64,000 nt of DNA from PALSA-350 sp963834445 (GTDB lineage Bacteria > Acidobacteriota > Terriglobia > Terriglobales > Acidobacteriaceae), in assembly GCA_963834445.1 (NCBI GenBank), contig CAWIBU010000002.1:620001-684000 (forward strand), given 5' to 3'. The translations under genes were made by a program, and so were the position numbers. The first letter of the stretch is position 1. Every line of letters starts with the position of its first letter. Positions 26,366-36,700 of this stretch are shown here, piece after piece. A model generated the notes under the pieces. That model made no database searches. It saw only the letters and a list, made by a program, of their open reading frames with translations, and was not told where the DNA came from.

Positions 26366-27556
26366 ATGATCCCCGCCCTCCGCGAGGCCTTCAACCGCAA
26401 TTACCGTCCCGAGACTTATCAGCGATTCCTCACAACTCTCGAGGCGCGTGCCGGAGCGCCGATTGCCTTCCGCGTAGCGGAAACACCCTGCTTCCTGGCC
26501 AAAGCCCTGCTCGATCAAATGGCGGACTACGGCCGCGACCTTGTGCTGCAACTGGTCAACAACCCGGATTACCTGCGCGCCTCCGACGTTACCGTACCGC
26601 AGCGCTACAACGTAGCCAACCAATCTCCGCGTCCCATGTTTCTGCAGGTCGACTTCGGCCTGGTGCGGAACGCGCAGGGTGCACTGGAGCCGAAGCTGGT
26701 TGAGCTGCAGGCTTTTCCGTCGCTCTACGGCTACCAGCCGGTGCTGGCCCGGCAATACATCGATTCGTACGCCCTATCGCCGGACCTGGGCATCTACCTG
26801 GGAGGGCACACTCACGATACGTATCAGCAGCAGATGCGTGCGCTGATCGTGGCCGGGCACGATCCCGAAAACGTAGTCCTGCTGGAGATTCAGCCGGAAA
26901 AGCAAAAGACGCTGTGCGACTTCGTGATCACACAGAAAGATCTCGGCATTGCGGTCGTCGATATTCTCAACCTGAAGAAGCGGGGCAATCGGCTCTACTA
27001 TCGGCAGGGAAGCCGGGAAATCCCCATCCATCGTATTTACAACCGCTGCATTGTCGACGAGCTGGAACGCAAGCACATCGAGCTGCCCTTTGACCTGACG
27101 GAACCGCTCGACGTGGAGTGGGCCGGGCATCCCAACTGGTATTACCGCATCAGCAAGTTCTCCATCCCGTATCTGCGCCATGCGTGTGTGCCCAGGACCT
27201 GGCTGCTCGACCAGCACAGCAAGGTGCCCCCGGACAACGAAAATTATGTGTTGAAGCCGCTTTACTCCTTTGCCGGCCTGGGGATTAAATTCAATCCGAC
27301 GCAGGCTGATGTCGATGCCATCCCGCTCGAGCAGCGGCCCCATTACATGCTGCAGGAGCGCATGCGTTTCGAGCCGGTGATTGCGACCCCGCACGGGCTG
27401 ACGCAGCCGGAAATTCGCATCATGTACGTCTGGCCCGAGGGCGGGGAGCTGACGCCGGTGCTGCCGCTGCTGCGCCTGGGCCGTGGCATCATGATGGGGG
27501 TGGACCACAATCGCGACCTCGAATGGGTAGGCGGGTCGGCCGCCTTATGGGTATGA
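26366..27556 (+). CDS. Second ATP-grasp-like protein
   Basis: A 396-residue cytosolic protein. The C-terminal third has ATP-grasp traits: NYVLKPLYSFAGLGIKFN (Lys and glycine-rich loop) and HYMLQERMRFEPVI, then EIRIMYVWPEGG. The first half (FLQVDFGLVRNAQGALEPKL, VELQAFPSLYGYQPVLARQY) resembles circularly permuted ATP-grasp enzymes such as glutathionylspermidine synthetase-like ligases. It begins 13 bp after the peptidase gene, and its TGA overlaps the ATG of the GH31 gene. Assignment to ATP-grasp is by eye. Confidence 0.7.
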   Translation: MIPALREAFNRNYRPETYQRFLTTLEARAGAPIAFRVAETPCFLAKALLDQMADYGRDLVLQLVNNPDYLRASDVTVPQRYNVANQSPRPMFLQVDFGLVRNAQGALEPKLVELQAFPSLYGYQPVLARQYIDSYALSPDLGIYLGGHTHDTYQQQMRALIVAGHDPENVVLLEIQPEKQKTLCDFVITQKDLGIAVVDILNLKKRGNRLYYRQGSREIPIHRIYNRCIVDELERKHIELPFDLTEPLDVEWAGHPNWYYRISKFSIPYLRHACVPRTWLLDQHSKVPPDNENYVLKPLYSFAGLGIKFNPTQADVDAIPLEQRPHYMLQERMRFEPVIATPHGLTQPEIRIMYVWPEGGELTPVLPLLRLGRGIMMGVDHNRDLEWVGGSAALWV

Positions 27557-29973
27557 ACATGCGTCCGTATTGCCTGTCGATCCTTGGCCTCGCGCTTTGT
27601 ACTTTCAGCCTCCAGGCCCAATCCAGCTCGTATGCCAGTTCGGCGGAATACCAGGGCATGCTGCAGGAACTGCATGCGCCCGAGCCTTCGCCCATCTTCC
27701 TCGCCACGGGAGCAAGGCCGCTCGCTGACCAGGCGCTTAAGGTTGAGGTCCATGACCGCCGGCAAATCCTCCAGCTCAAGACCCAGGCGATGGAAATCAC
27801 CATCGACCGGCCGGCGGCGACGCTCACCCTGCGCAACCTGCAAACCAGGGCATCCTGGGCCATACCTCTGGGGGCGGCTGCAACCGTCAGCATCGCCAGA
27901 GCGCAAAACACCTGGACCCTTTCCGTGCACGCTCCAGGCGCTGACAGCAGCATCACGCTTGAGATTCTGCACCCAGCCATGGCGCGGCTCTCGTTTGCGG
28001 GCGCCCCCCCCTTGACCCTGCACATCGCCGGCGCCGACCCCTGCTTTGGGCTGGGCGAGCGCTTCTACCAGGCCGCTCTCTCCAACACCCACTTTGACGT
28101 GCGCCCCGCGGACCGCTCGGGCGAACCCGGCCACAACTGGAGCTACGTCGCCATCCCCCTGGTTTATACGCCCACCGGCCTCGGCCTTTATGCCGATACT
28201 GTCTTTGATACAAATTTCAACTTCAACCCGGCGGGATCCGCCTTTGACCTGCGGGTGGCCCATGCTGCCGCGACGCTCTACTTCATGGCAGCGCCCAATC
28301 CCAAGACGATCCTCACGGAGTACACCGCGCTGACCGGGCGCCCCGAGAATCCGCCGCTGTGGACCTTCGGACCCTGGATCAACGCGGTGCAGGGAAGAGA
28401 CACCGTGCTTGAAATGGCGCGGCGCATTCGTACCGAGGGAATTCCTGCGAGCGCGCTCTGGGTATTCGACGAAATGGATGAGCCCGACAATCTGGGCTGG
28501 CCCTTCTGGTTCTCCAGCTACTACGGTGATCCGCGCGCCTTCAATGACACGCTCCATGCCCAGGGGTACAAGGTCCTCGGGTACGTGCATCCTTATTTAC
28601 GGGAGCGGATGCTGCCTTATCCCACCCTCAGCCCGGCCTGGCAGAAGGGTGTGGCGCAGAAGCTGCTGGTCACCGGCGTCGACGGTCTGCCCCATGGGCC
28701 TGGGTTTGAGCCGGTGCCCACGGGCAACCTCGACTTCACCAACCCGCGCACAGTCGACTGGTGGCAGACGATGCTCACCCACGCGGTACGCGACCAGGCT
28801 TGGGACGGCTGGATGGAAGACTTTGGCGAATACGTTGACGACGGTGATCATCTTGCAGCCGGCGATGGAGCGCGCCTTTCGGAAGTGTATCCATTGCTGT
28901 ACCACAAAATCACGACGAGGATTGTGCAGGCGCTGAACCCCGGCGTCGTTTCCTTTGCCCGCTCGGGCTTCGTCGGCACGCAGCAATTCCCCATGTTGTG
29001 GGGCGGCGACCAGTCGCATGACTGGGCGCGCGACACCGGGCTTCCCTCGGTGGTGACGGCCGGCATCACGGCCGGTATGTCGGGCTACTCCACCTGGGGG
29101 CCGGACATTATCAGCGATGGACCAGACCGGGAACTCTGGTTACGCTGGACAGAGTTCGGCGCGCTGACGCCGGTGATGCGCGATCACGGATGGGCCAGGC
29201 CGGCCTTTTCTGTCAACCTCTGGCACGACCCGGGCACCATCGCGCTCTTCCGCAAATACGCCATGCTGCACACCGCCCTGCTGCCTTACTTCGCGACTTA
29301 CGCCGCGGAGGCGCATCGCACCGGCGTACCCATCCTGCGCCACCTGGTGCTTGAGTATCCTGAGGACCCGCGGAGCGCCACCGCGGAGTATCAATATCTG
29401 CTGGGGCCGAGCCTGCTGGTAGCCCCCGTCATTGAGCCCGGCGCGCTGACCCGCAAACTTTATCTGCCGCACGGCGAATGGGTGAACTATTGGACGGGCG
29501 AGCGCTTGACCGGGGGCACGGATGTGACCGTGGCTGCCCCGCTCGACCAGATCCCTTTGTTGGTGCGATCGCCCTCGATTCTGCCCTGGCTGCCGGAGCA
29601 GGGAACGGCCGGCCTGCATTGGAGTGATCCCGCTCTGCTGGCCGGTCCGCTGGTGTGGAAGGTCTATCCTGCCGCCGCCGATGACAGCTCTGCCCACTTT
29701 ACTTTGCCTGACGGAACCAGTGCCCAGTTGCAGTCCGACGCACACGAGTTGCGCATCACCGGTGCCTCGTCCGTTGCCCGGCAGTATGAAATTGTTATCG
29801 TGACGGATCGAGCGCCGGCCGATCTGCAACTGGATGGAAAGCTGCTGCCCCCGTCAGCCAATCCGTCCCAGCCCCGGGAAGGCTGGTGGTTCGATCCAGC
29901 GGCCCACCAGGTGCACGCGGCTTTCACGGCCGCCGGCTTTGCGCTGTTGATCACTCGCTCATCGCGCCAGTGA
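27553..29973 (+). CDS. Secreted GH31 alpha-glycosidase
   Basis: An 806-residue family 31 glycoside hydrolase. The start at 27553 forms an ATGA overlap with the preceding ligase gene and gives the signal peptide MRPYCLSILGLALCTFSLQA. An N-terminal beta-sandwich precedes the (beta/alpha)8 barrel; the nucleophile is Asp423 in DGWMEDFGEYV and the acid/base Asp486 in MLWGGDQSHDW. The C-terminal sheet domain includes LLGPSLLVAPVIEPGALTRK. Layout resembles the YihQ/alpha-xylosidase branches; the sulfoquinovose-binding residues of YihQ are not evident. Its coupling to the ligase genes is unexpected. Confidence 0.9.
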   Translation: MNMRPYCLSILGLALCTFSLQAQSSSYASSAEYQGMLQELHAPEPSPIFLATGARPLADQALKVEVHDRRQILQLKTQAMEITIDRPAATLTLRNLQTRASWAIPLGAAATVSIARAQNTWTLSVHAPGADSSITLEILHPAMARLSFAGAPPLTLHIAGADPCFGLGERFYQAALSNTHFDVRPADRSGEPGHNWSYVAIPLVYTPTGLGLYADTVFDTNFNFNPAGSAFDLRVAHAAATLYFMAAPNPKTILTEYTALTGRPENPPLWTFGPWINAVQGRDTVLEMARRIRTEGIPASALWVFDEMDEPDNLGWPFWFSSYYGDPRAFNDTLHAQGYKVLGYVHPYLRERMLPYPTLSPAWQKGVAQKLLVTGVDGLPHGPGFEPVPTGNLDFTNPRTVDWWQTMLTHAVRDQAWDGWMEDFGEYVDDGDHLAAGDGARLSEVYPLLYHKITTRIVQALNPGVVSFARSGFVGTQQFPMLWGGDQSHDWARDTGLPSVVTAGITAGMSGYSTWGPDIISDGPDRELWLRWTEFGALTPVMRDHGWARPAFSVNLWHDPGTIALFRKYAMLHTALLPYFATYAAEAHRTGVPILRHLVLEYPEDPRSATAEYQYLLGPSLLVAPVIEPGALTRKLYLPHGEWVNYWTGERLTGGTDVTVAAPLDQIPLLVRSPSILPWLPEQGTAGLHWSDPALLAGPLVWKVYPAAADDSSAHFTLPDGTSAQLQSDAHELRITGASSVARQYEIVIVTDRAPADLQLDGKLLPPSANPSQPREGWWFDPAAHQVHAAFTAAGFALLITRSSRQ

Positions 29974-30121
29974 TGCCGGCTTGCCCAGCACACACCACCC
30001 AACCGTAGTTGCGGGGTATGTGACGTTCTTGTGATGCCGGCAAGGCTTTTTGCTAAGGTCATCCGTATCTACTAGCATGTTTGCTCGCGTCGCTTTCCGC
30101 AGGGCGCGAGCGTTTAAAAAA

Positions 30122-32428
30122 ATGCAGACGCGATTGAAGAGGTATCGGCGGTTAGCGGGCGGTGCTTTGGCCCTTGTGGCCTCTACGGTGATGCTCGGTG
30201 TCGCCGGTGAGACCGGGAACTGGCCTATGGTCGGCCGGGATGCGGGGGGTGACCGCTACTCGCCGCTGAACCAGATCACGACCGCAAACGTGGGCGACCT
30301 GAAGGTGGCGTGGGTCTACCACATGAAGCCGCCGGGCGAGAACCCGCAACCGGCGCCGGCTGGGCCTAGCGCCCAGTGGGCGCATAACGGCTTCCATACA
30401 TCAGAAGATCAGCCGCTGGTGGTGGGCGACACCATGTACGTGGCTACCCCGTATAGCCGGATCGTGGCTCTCGATTCTGCGACCGGGCGGGAGAAGTGGG
30501 TCTTCCCGATTCCGAATGGCGATCAGGCCTCGATGCGCGGAGCGGCGTATTGGCCGGGTGGCGAGGGGTTTGGTCCGGCGATTATTTTTGGCACGCGCGG
30601 CGGCCGGCTTTATTCGATCAGCGCAGCCAACGGCCAGGCGAACTCCGCCTTTGGCGACCACGGAGTGGTCAACCTCAAGACTCCGGAGGTGATGACGACC
30701 GGTCTCAACAAGTCCTATATTTTGCCGTCGCCCCCGGTCATCTATAAAAACCTGGTGATCACGGGCGCCGGACCCGGGGAGGGCCCGGACCGTCGGGGCG
30801 GAGGTTTGGGACCGGCCGGCGACACGCGCGCCTGGGATGCGGGCACCGGCAAACTGGTGTGGGTGTTCCACTCCGTGCCGCGCCCGGGAGAAACGGGTCA
30901 CGAAACGTGGGGTGGGGATAGCTGGAAAGACCGGTCAGGCGTGAACGTGTGGGGCTACATGACGGTCGATGTTGCTCGCGGCATCCTTTATATGCCCTTC
31001 GGCGCTCCTAATAATGACCGCGTCGGCGTAGACCGGCCGGGCAACAATCTGTTTGGCACCTCGCTGGTGGCGGTCAACGCGGCTACAGGCAAGCTGTTGT
31101 GGTACTTCCAGGTAGTCCACCATGACATCTGGGATATGGATACGCAGACGCCCCCGCTGTTGCTGGATGTGAAACACGACGGCAAGACCATTCCCGCCGT
31201 GGCCACGGTGAACAAGAACGCGCTGATGTTCATTCTCGACCGGGTCACCGGGAAGCCGATTTACAAGGTCGAAGAGCGGCCGGTGCCGAAGAGCAATGTG
31301 CCCGGGGAAGAGACGTCACCCACCCAGCCCTTCCCGGTGCTGCCCGAACCGCTGGCGCAAACCACGCTCCGCCGCGACAACCTCTATAAAGGGATGCCGG
31401 AACACCAGGCGTGGTGCGAGAAGTACGTTGACGATAACCACATGCTGCTGGGCGAGGTGCAATACACGCCGCCCCAGCTCGACCGCTATACCGTACCGAT
31501 GCCAGGCACACAGGGCGGGGTCAACTACTCCGGGGGTGCGTTCGATCCGCGGCTGGGGCTGTTCGTGGTCAATGTGAACAACCTGGGCCAGCCGATGCGG
31601 ATATTGCACAACGCCGACGGAAGCTATTCCAAGGACGCTGGTGGGCTCGCCGGGACCAATCGCTTCTGGGATCCGAGCAACCATCTGCCGTGTACGCCGA
31701 CGCCGTGGGGGCAGCTGGTGGCGGTGGATGTAAACAGCGGCAAGATTGCCTGGCGGTCTACGCTGGGGGTTACCGATAGTTTTCCTGAGGGCAAGCAGGA
31801 TACCGGGCGGCCCGGATTGGGTGGTCCCATTGTGACCGCGGGCGGGCTGACCTTTATCGGGGCGGCGGATGACGCGCGCTTCCGTGCGTTTGACACCAAA
31901 ACCGGCAAGGAAATCTGGACGGTAAAGCTGCCGGCTGCCGCCGAGGCCATTCCCATTACCTATGCGGATGCACAAGGGCGGCAATATGTAGCGGTGGTTG
32001 CGACCGGCGGGGGACTGGTCGGCGCGCCGCTGCTCAGCGATTCCGTGGTGGTGTACTCTCTGCCGGTGAGTGCCGGGGGCGCGGCGCAAGCGCATCCAGT
32101 GGTGGTGAACGCTTCGCCCTACGTGGCGGAAGCAGGGTCGCAGGCGATGGCCAGCGCGGCTGCTCCGGCGGGTGGCGCTGCGGACGCGAAGGCGGGGGTT
32201 TTACCGCCCGGGGCGGGGCACGACACCATGGTACGGGTCTGCTCGGGTTGCCACTCGCCCGATCTGGCCGCCAGCCAACATCTCAGTTCGCAGGGATGGT
32301 ATGACCTGGTGCAGGCGATGGCCGGCCGCGGGGCGATCGGGACCGATGCGGAGTTTAACGAAATTACCGCCTACCTGGCCAAGTCGTTTCCCAGGCAGGA
32401 CGGCGGGCAACGCGCTCCCCCAAAATAG
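30122..32428 (+). CDS. PQQ-dependent dehydrogenase with C-terminal cytochrome c
   Basis: A 768-residue quinohemoprotein if started at 30122 (MQTRLKRYRRL plus a signal helix); 30077 is an alternative, and neither has a clear RBS. The eight-bladed PQQ propeller begins NWPMVGRDAGGDRYSPLNQI and contains ATPYSRIVALDSATGREKW, VHHDIWDMDTQTPPLL and GGPIVTAGGLTFIGAADDA, as in glucose/alcohol dehydrogenases of the PQQ family. A C-terminal heme motif CSGCH begins at residue 707, with an axial Met in the following helix. It oxidises an alcohol or sugar in the periplasm and passes electrons to the chain. Substrate unknown. Confidence 0.9.
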   Translation: MQTRLKRYRRLAGGALALVASTVMLGVAGETGNWPMVGRDAGGDRYSPLNQITTANVGDLKVAWVYHMKPPGENPQPAPAGPSAQWAHNGFHTSEDQPLVVGDTMYVATPYSRIVALDSATGREKWVFPIPNGDQASMRGAAYWPGGEGFGPAIIFGTRGGRLYSISAANGQANSAFGDHGVVNLKTPEVMTTGLNKSYILPSPPVIYKNLVITGAGPGEGPDRRGGGLGPAGDTRAWDAGTGKLVWVFHSVPRPGETGHETWGGDSWKDRSGVNVWGYMTVDVARGILYMPFGAPNNDRVGVDRPGNNLFGTSLVAVNAATGKLLWYFQVVHHDIWDMDTQTPPLLLDVKHDGKTIPAVATVNKNALMFILDRVTGKPIYKVEERPVPKSNVPGEETSPTQPFPVLPEPLAQTTLRRDNLYKGMPEHQAWCEKYVDDNHMLLGEVQYTPPQLDRYTVPMPGTQGGVNYSGGAFDPRLGLFVVNVNNLGQPMRILHNADGSYSKDAGGLAGTNRFWDPSNHLPCTPTPWGQLVAVDVNSGKIAWRSTLGVTDSFPEGKQDTGRPGLGGPIVTAGGLTFIGAADDARFRAFDTKTGKEIWTVKLPAAAEAIPITYADAQGRQYVAVVATGGGLVGAPLLSDSVVVYSLPVSAGGAAQAHPVVVNASPYVAEAGSQAMASAAAPAGGAADAKAGVLPPGAGHDTMVRVCSGCHSPDLAASQHLSSQGWYDLVQAMAGRGAIGTDAEFNEITAYLAKSFPRQDGGQRAPPK

Positions 32429-32715
32429 GCAGCAGCGCCTTTAGGGAGCGGGCTTAGTCGGAAGCGGCGTCGATAAACGATTGATCTTCGCGCGCGCCAC
32501 CAGGGCTTAAAGCCCCGATTTGTTTGTAGCGATTGTTTCCGCGGGTTTGAAAACCCGCTCCCCGGACTGAATGTCCGGGGCTGGCACCCTGAAGCCGAGT
32601 TCGGCCGTGCCCTTTAGAGTCGTGACATTAGTGTATTGCCTCCCTCGTAGAGCTGCTTATCCAAGGGCCACCCACCCTTTGTGGTTTGGACGGGATCTTG
32701 GATAATCTAAACCCC
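32429..32715. repeat. Intergenic stretch with nested hairpins
   Basis: Two perfect small hairpins: GCGGGTTT/AAACCCGC (32541-32548, 32551-32558) and CCCCGGAC/GTCCGGGG (32560-32567, 32573-32580), plus GGGCTTAAAGCCCC upstream. They are of the same style as the longer palindromes at 38686 and 51618. No gene. Confidence 0.65.
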
Positions 32716-33264
32716 ATGCTCCTGAGCATCCGAACTGCCGTGGCCGCCGATATTCCTGCGCTGCAGCAGATCATTCGCGCCTCGGTGCGTACGCTGCAGG
32801 CGGCCGACTATACCGAGGAGCAGCGGGAACTGGCCCTCGAACGGGTGTTCGGCGTCGATACACAACTGGTTAAGGATGGCAGTTACTTTGTAGCCGAGGT
32901 CACCGAGGCAAGCGGCGAGGTTGTGCTCGCTGGGTGCGGCGGCTGGAGCCGGCGCAAAACACTCTTCGGCAGCGACCACTGCGCCGGCCGGGAAGACGCC
33001 CTGCTCGACCCTGAGCACGATGCAGCCAAAATCCGCGCCTTCTTCATCCACCCCGACTGGGCGCGGCGGGGAATCGGCAGCAGGATTCTCGAGCACTGCG
33101 AAGCGGCGGCCGCCCACGCCGGTTTCCGCCGCCTGGAAATGGGCGCCACCCTCACCGGCGTGCCGCTTTACCGCGCCCGCGGCTACCTCGAGCAGGAGCG
33201 GCGAGAGGTCTCACTGGCGCCAGGAGTCTCCCTGCCCATCATCCATATGATGAAGCAAACCTAG
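32716..33264 (+). CDS. GNAT-family N-acetyltransferase
   Basis: A 182-residue acetyltransferase. The acetyl-CoA loop is in RAFFIHPDWARRGIGSRILE (motif A, R-x-x-G-x-G/S), preceded by VLAGCGGWSRR (strand 4) and followed by FRRLEMGATLTGVPLYRARGY. The ATG at 32716 (MLLSIRTAVAADIPAL) gives the standard GNAT start; the frame is open 10 codons more. Substrate unknown. Confidence 0.9.
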   Translation: MLLSIRTAVAADIPALQQIIRASVRTLQAADYTEEQRELALERVFGVDTQLVKDGSYFVAEVTEASGEVVLAGCGGWSRRKTLFGSDHCAGREDALLDPEHDAAKIRAFFIHPDWARRGIGSRILEHCEAAAAHAGFRRLEMGATLTGVPLYRARGYLEQERREVSLAPGVSLPIIHMMKQT

Positions 33265-33631
33265 CCATTTGGCCGCGGTCACCGGCCACGCCGAAAGCCC
33301 TTGTGTCTGATTGAACACAGTGCGAAAGGCGAGTAATCCACAAGTAAACTCAGTTTTCCCGCGATGGTGCCTGTTTCGTTATGGGAACCACGGTCTCGCA
33401 TCTTTTCTACCATCCATGGAAACCTCCTTGTCAGTGCGCTGGCAGAGCATCCTGAGAGCCAGTCAGTAGATCTGCCAAGCTATTAAAAGCAAATGCTTTA
33501 CGTGCGCCGGGGCCGGAGTCATGCTGGCTATGGGAAACAGGAGAGCAGGTTGCGCAATCTATGGCTTTTATAAGGCGGCCTAACCAGTTAGCTGCGGTTA
33601 CAGAACCGTTAAAGTATTTTTCGAAAATCTC
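33265..33631. other. Gene-free upstream region of the TonB receptor
   Basis: No protein-like ORF in this AT-richer stretch. Its right end leads into the predicted promoter of the receptor gene. No riboswitch-like fold was recognised. Confidence 0.5.
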
Positions 33632-33661
33632 TTGACAACCATACCTCTGGACAATTCATAT
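33632..33661 (+). promoter_or_regulatory. Predicted sigma-70-type promoter of the TonB receptor gene
   Basis: A perfect TTGACA (33632-33637) is followed after 17 bp by TTCATA or after 18 bp by TCATAT, a weak -10. It lies about 75 bp before the start codon at 33736. By inspection only. Confidence 0.4.
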
Positions 33662-33735
33662 ACGTCGATCCCAAAAATGCCCGACGTGAAGCGTCGAGCT
33701 TAAGTTTCGTCCCATTGATCGTTTTTTGGAGAGGT

Positions 33736-36700
33736 ATGTCAGTGACACTGAAAAGAATTTCGCAGTTTGTAGCCCTCGTTTGCCTACTCGCCATCTCCGC
33801 AAGTCCCTTGATGGCTCAAGGCGTCTTCGCGACCCTTACCGGCGTGGTCTCCGACCCCACCGGCGCAGTTGTTCCCAACGCAAAAATCACGTTGAAAGAT
33901 GCCGTGTCGGGCACCGACCGTGACACCGTCTCCAACGGAGATGGCTATTACAGTTTCGCGTCCGTACCTGTCGGTGAATACATCCTGCTGGTATCCGCCA
34001 CAGGCTTCAAGGATTACAAGGCTGCGGGCATCACCCTCGGTGGCGGTGCGCAGATCAATGCCAACGTCACGTTGAACGTGGGTACGGCTGACCAGACGGT
34101 CTCGGTCGATGCGCAAAACATCGCGCTGGCGACCACGGACTCAGGCGAGCGGTCGTTCGCACTGGGCACCAAGGAACTGGAAAACTTCACCCAGGTGGGC
34201 AGCAACGCTGCTGAGTACATCAAGATCGTCCCTGGCTTTGGCGTTTCCAACGGTACGCAAAACAAAGCGAACTACAGTGGGCAGACGGTCGGTATCAACG
34301 GAAATGGCGATTCTGGCAGCCAAAGCCCGCTCAATGCCTCGTCCTCCTACGATGGTTTGCCCGTCAACTCGCTGGACATCGTGGCCGATGGCGCACACGT
34401 TTCCGATCCTGGTTGCAACTGCGATACGCCCGTCAATCCCAACTCTGACTTCCTGCAGGAATTCAAGGTGCTGACCTCAAACTTCAGCGCAGAAGACCAG
34501 AAGGGACCAATTGTCATCACCTCGGTGACGAAAGCCGGCGGTTCTTCCTTCCACGGCAGCGCGTTCTTCTCCGCCCGCAACCACGTGCTCAACTCGAACG
34601 ACTGGTTGAACAACAACAGCAACGTGAAGCAGCCGGCTAACTCCTACTACTATCCGGGCGCCACGATCGGTGGACCGATCCTCATCCCGCACACCAATTT
34701 CAATAAGAACCGCGACAAGCTCTTCTTCTTCGCCGGTTTTGAGTACTACAAGCAGACACTCGATACCGGGTTGCTGCGCGCGACCGTGCCCACGGCGAGT
34801 GAGTTAGGGGGAGACTTCTCTCCCGGGAGTGTTGCGGGTGAGGGCAAGATGACGGCAGCCGGTAAGGCTCCCGGTCAGCTTACCCCCGCGGCGATTGCGA
34901 AATTTGGTGGCACCACGCAGTTGAGCCCTTGCACCGGTCCGGCAAACGGAGCTTGCATCGATCCCAACATGCTTGCCCTGGCGGCGCTGTTTCCCAAGGT
35001 GAACGCCGACCCGAACGCAACCGGCGGTTACAACTACACCCAGTCTGAAATTTTCGCCCAGAACAACCGGCAGTTCACGGTACGCGGCGACTACAGCATC
35101 AGCGACGCCACCAAGATCTTCGTGCGTTACAACTATCAGCGCGAAACGCAGCAGTTCCCGGTCGGCCTCTGGTGGAGGAATACTGACCAGGTTCCCTATC
35201 CGACGCCTGTCGAAGGTAAGAACAAGTCAGACGCCTACTCTGGATCGATCACCCACGTGTTCTCGCAGACGATGACCAACGAAACGGTCATTGCTTACAC
35301 CTTTGTCGGTTTCCCCAACGTGTTTGCGGATCCCGCCAAGGTTAGCCGTTCCAACGTTGGCTACACCTATAAAGGGCTCTTCAATAACGGCGTGGCGCAG
35401 ATTCCTTCCTTCGGCAACTACGGACCGAGCGAAGCAGCGTTTGTGTTCAACCCGGGCGGCTTTGAAGCGGGCGGCGCATCCCAGGGTCTATACGCGAACA
35501 AGTGGCTGCCCAGCATCAGCGATACCTTTACCAAGGTGCTCAGCAACCACACCGTCAAGGCTGGTTTCTTCTACGAGTGGATTCGCAACTCGCAGCCGGC
35601 CAACAACGATACCAACGGTCTGCTGCAGGTTTCCGCGGGCAACAGCTTCAGCTACGGCAATGAGTACGCTGATCTCTTAACCGGTAACCTGTCCAACTAC
35701 ACAGAAACCAACAAGAACCGGATCAACGACATTCACTACGGCACAACTGAGTTCTTCGCTCAGGACTCGTACAAGGTGAATAAGAAGTTGACCCTGGAGT
35801 ACGGTATCCGCTTCACCCACTTCCAGCCATGGGAAGACGCGCTTGGCTTCGGTTATTCCATCTTCAACCAGGCTAACTTCGCACCCTCTTGCGCTTCGTC
35901 TCCGACTTTCTGCGGATTCGAATGGCACGCCAAAGACAGCTCAGTACCAGTGAGCGGGTTTCCGACACGTTCATTGTTCTACCAGCCGCGTCTGGGGGCA
36001 GCGTATGACGTATCCGGACGAGGCACCACGGTTGTCCGCGGTGGCTGGGGCCGGTTCTACTACCACTCCGGTCAGTTCACGAGCGGCCTGGATGCGTCGG
36101 CTGGCGTAGCGACTGCCAACTTATCCCCGTCGAACTGGGTCGGATCGACGGGTTGCCCAACCAACGGCGCGAGCGGAGCCCCGCTATTCACGGCGTATCT
36201 CTCTTGCCTGAATGTGGCAGCAACGCCAGCTTCGCCTTCGGCTGTAGATGGCAAGGATAATAAGCAGCCTTATACGGATGGCTACAGCGTCAACGTCGAT
36301 CAGTCGACACCGTGGCAGGGTCTGTTCGAGCTCTCCTACGTAGGTAACCGCAGCAGAGACGGGCAGAATACCCAGGGTGGAGCAGGCAGCAACCTCAACC
36401 TGGTTCCTGCCGGCTCTATGTTCAGCGCTTCCAACCCGGCGACGGCGAATGCGAATAACTATCGCCCGCTGCAGGGCTACGGCGATGTGAACCTCGCGAC
36501 CAACAACATCTATCAAAACTACAACGCCATGCAGGTAAGCTGGAATCGCCACGCTGGGAAGTACGTTTTCCAGACGAACTACACCTTCCAGAAGGCGATG
36601 GGCATCATCTCGCCGACGATCAACCCGTTCAACCTGAAAGCGGATTACGGCCCCCTGGGCACAAACCGCACCCACCTGTTCAACGCGGCTTACTCGTTTG

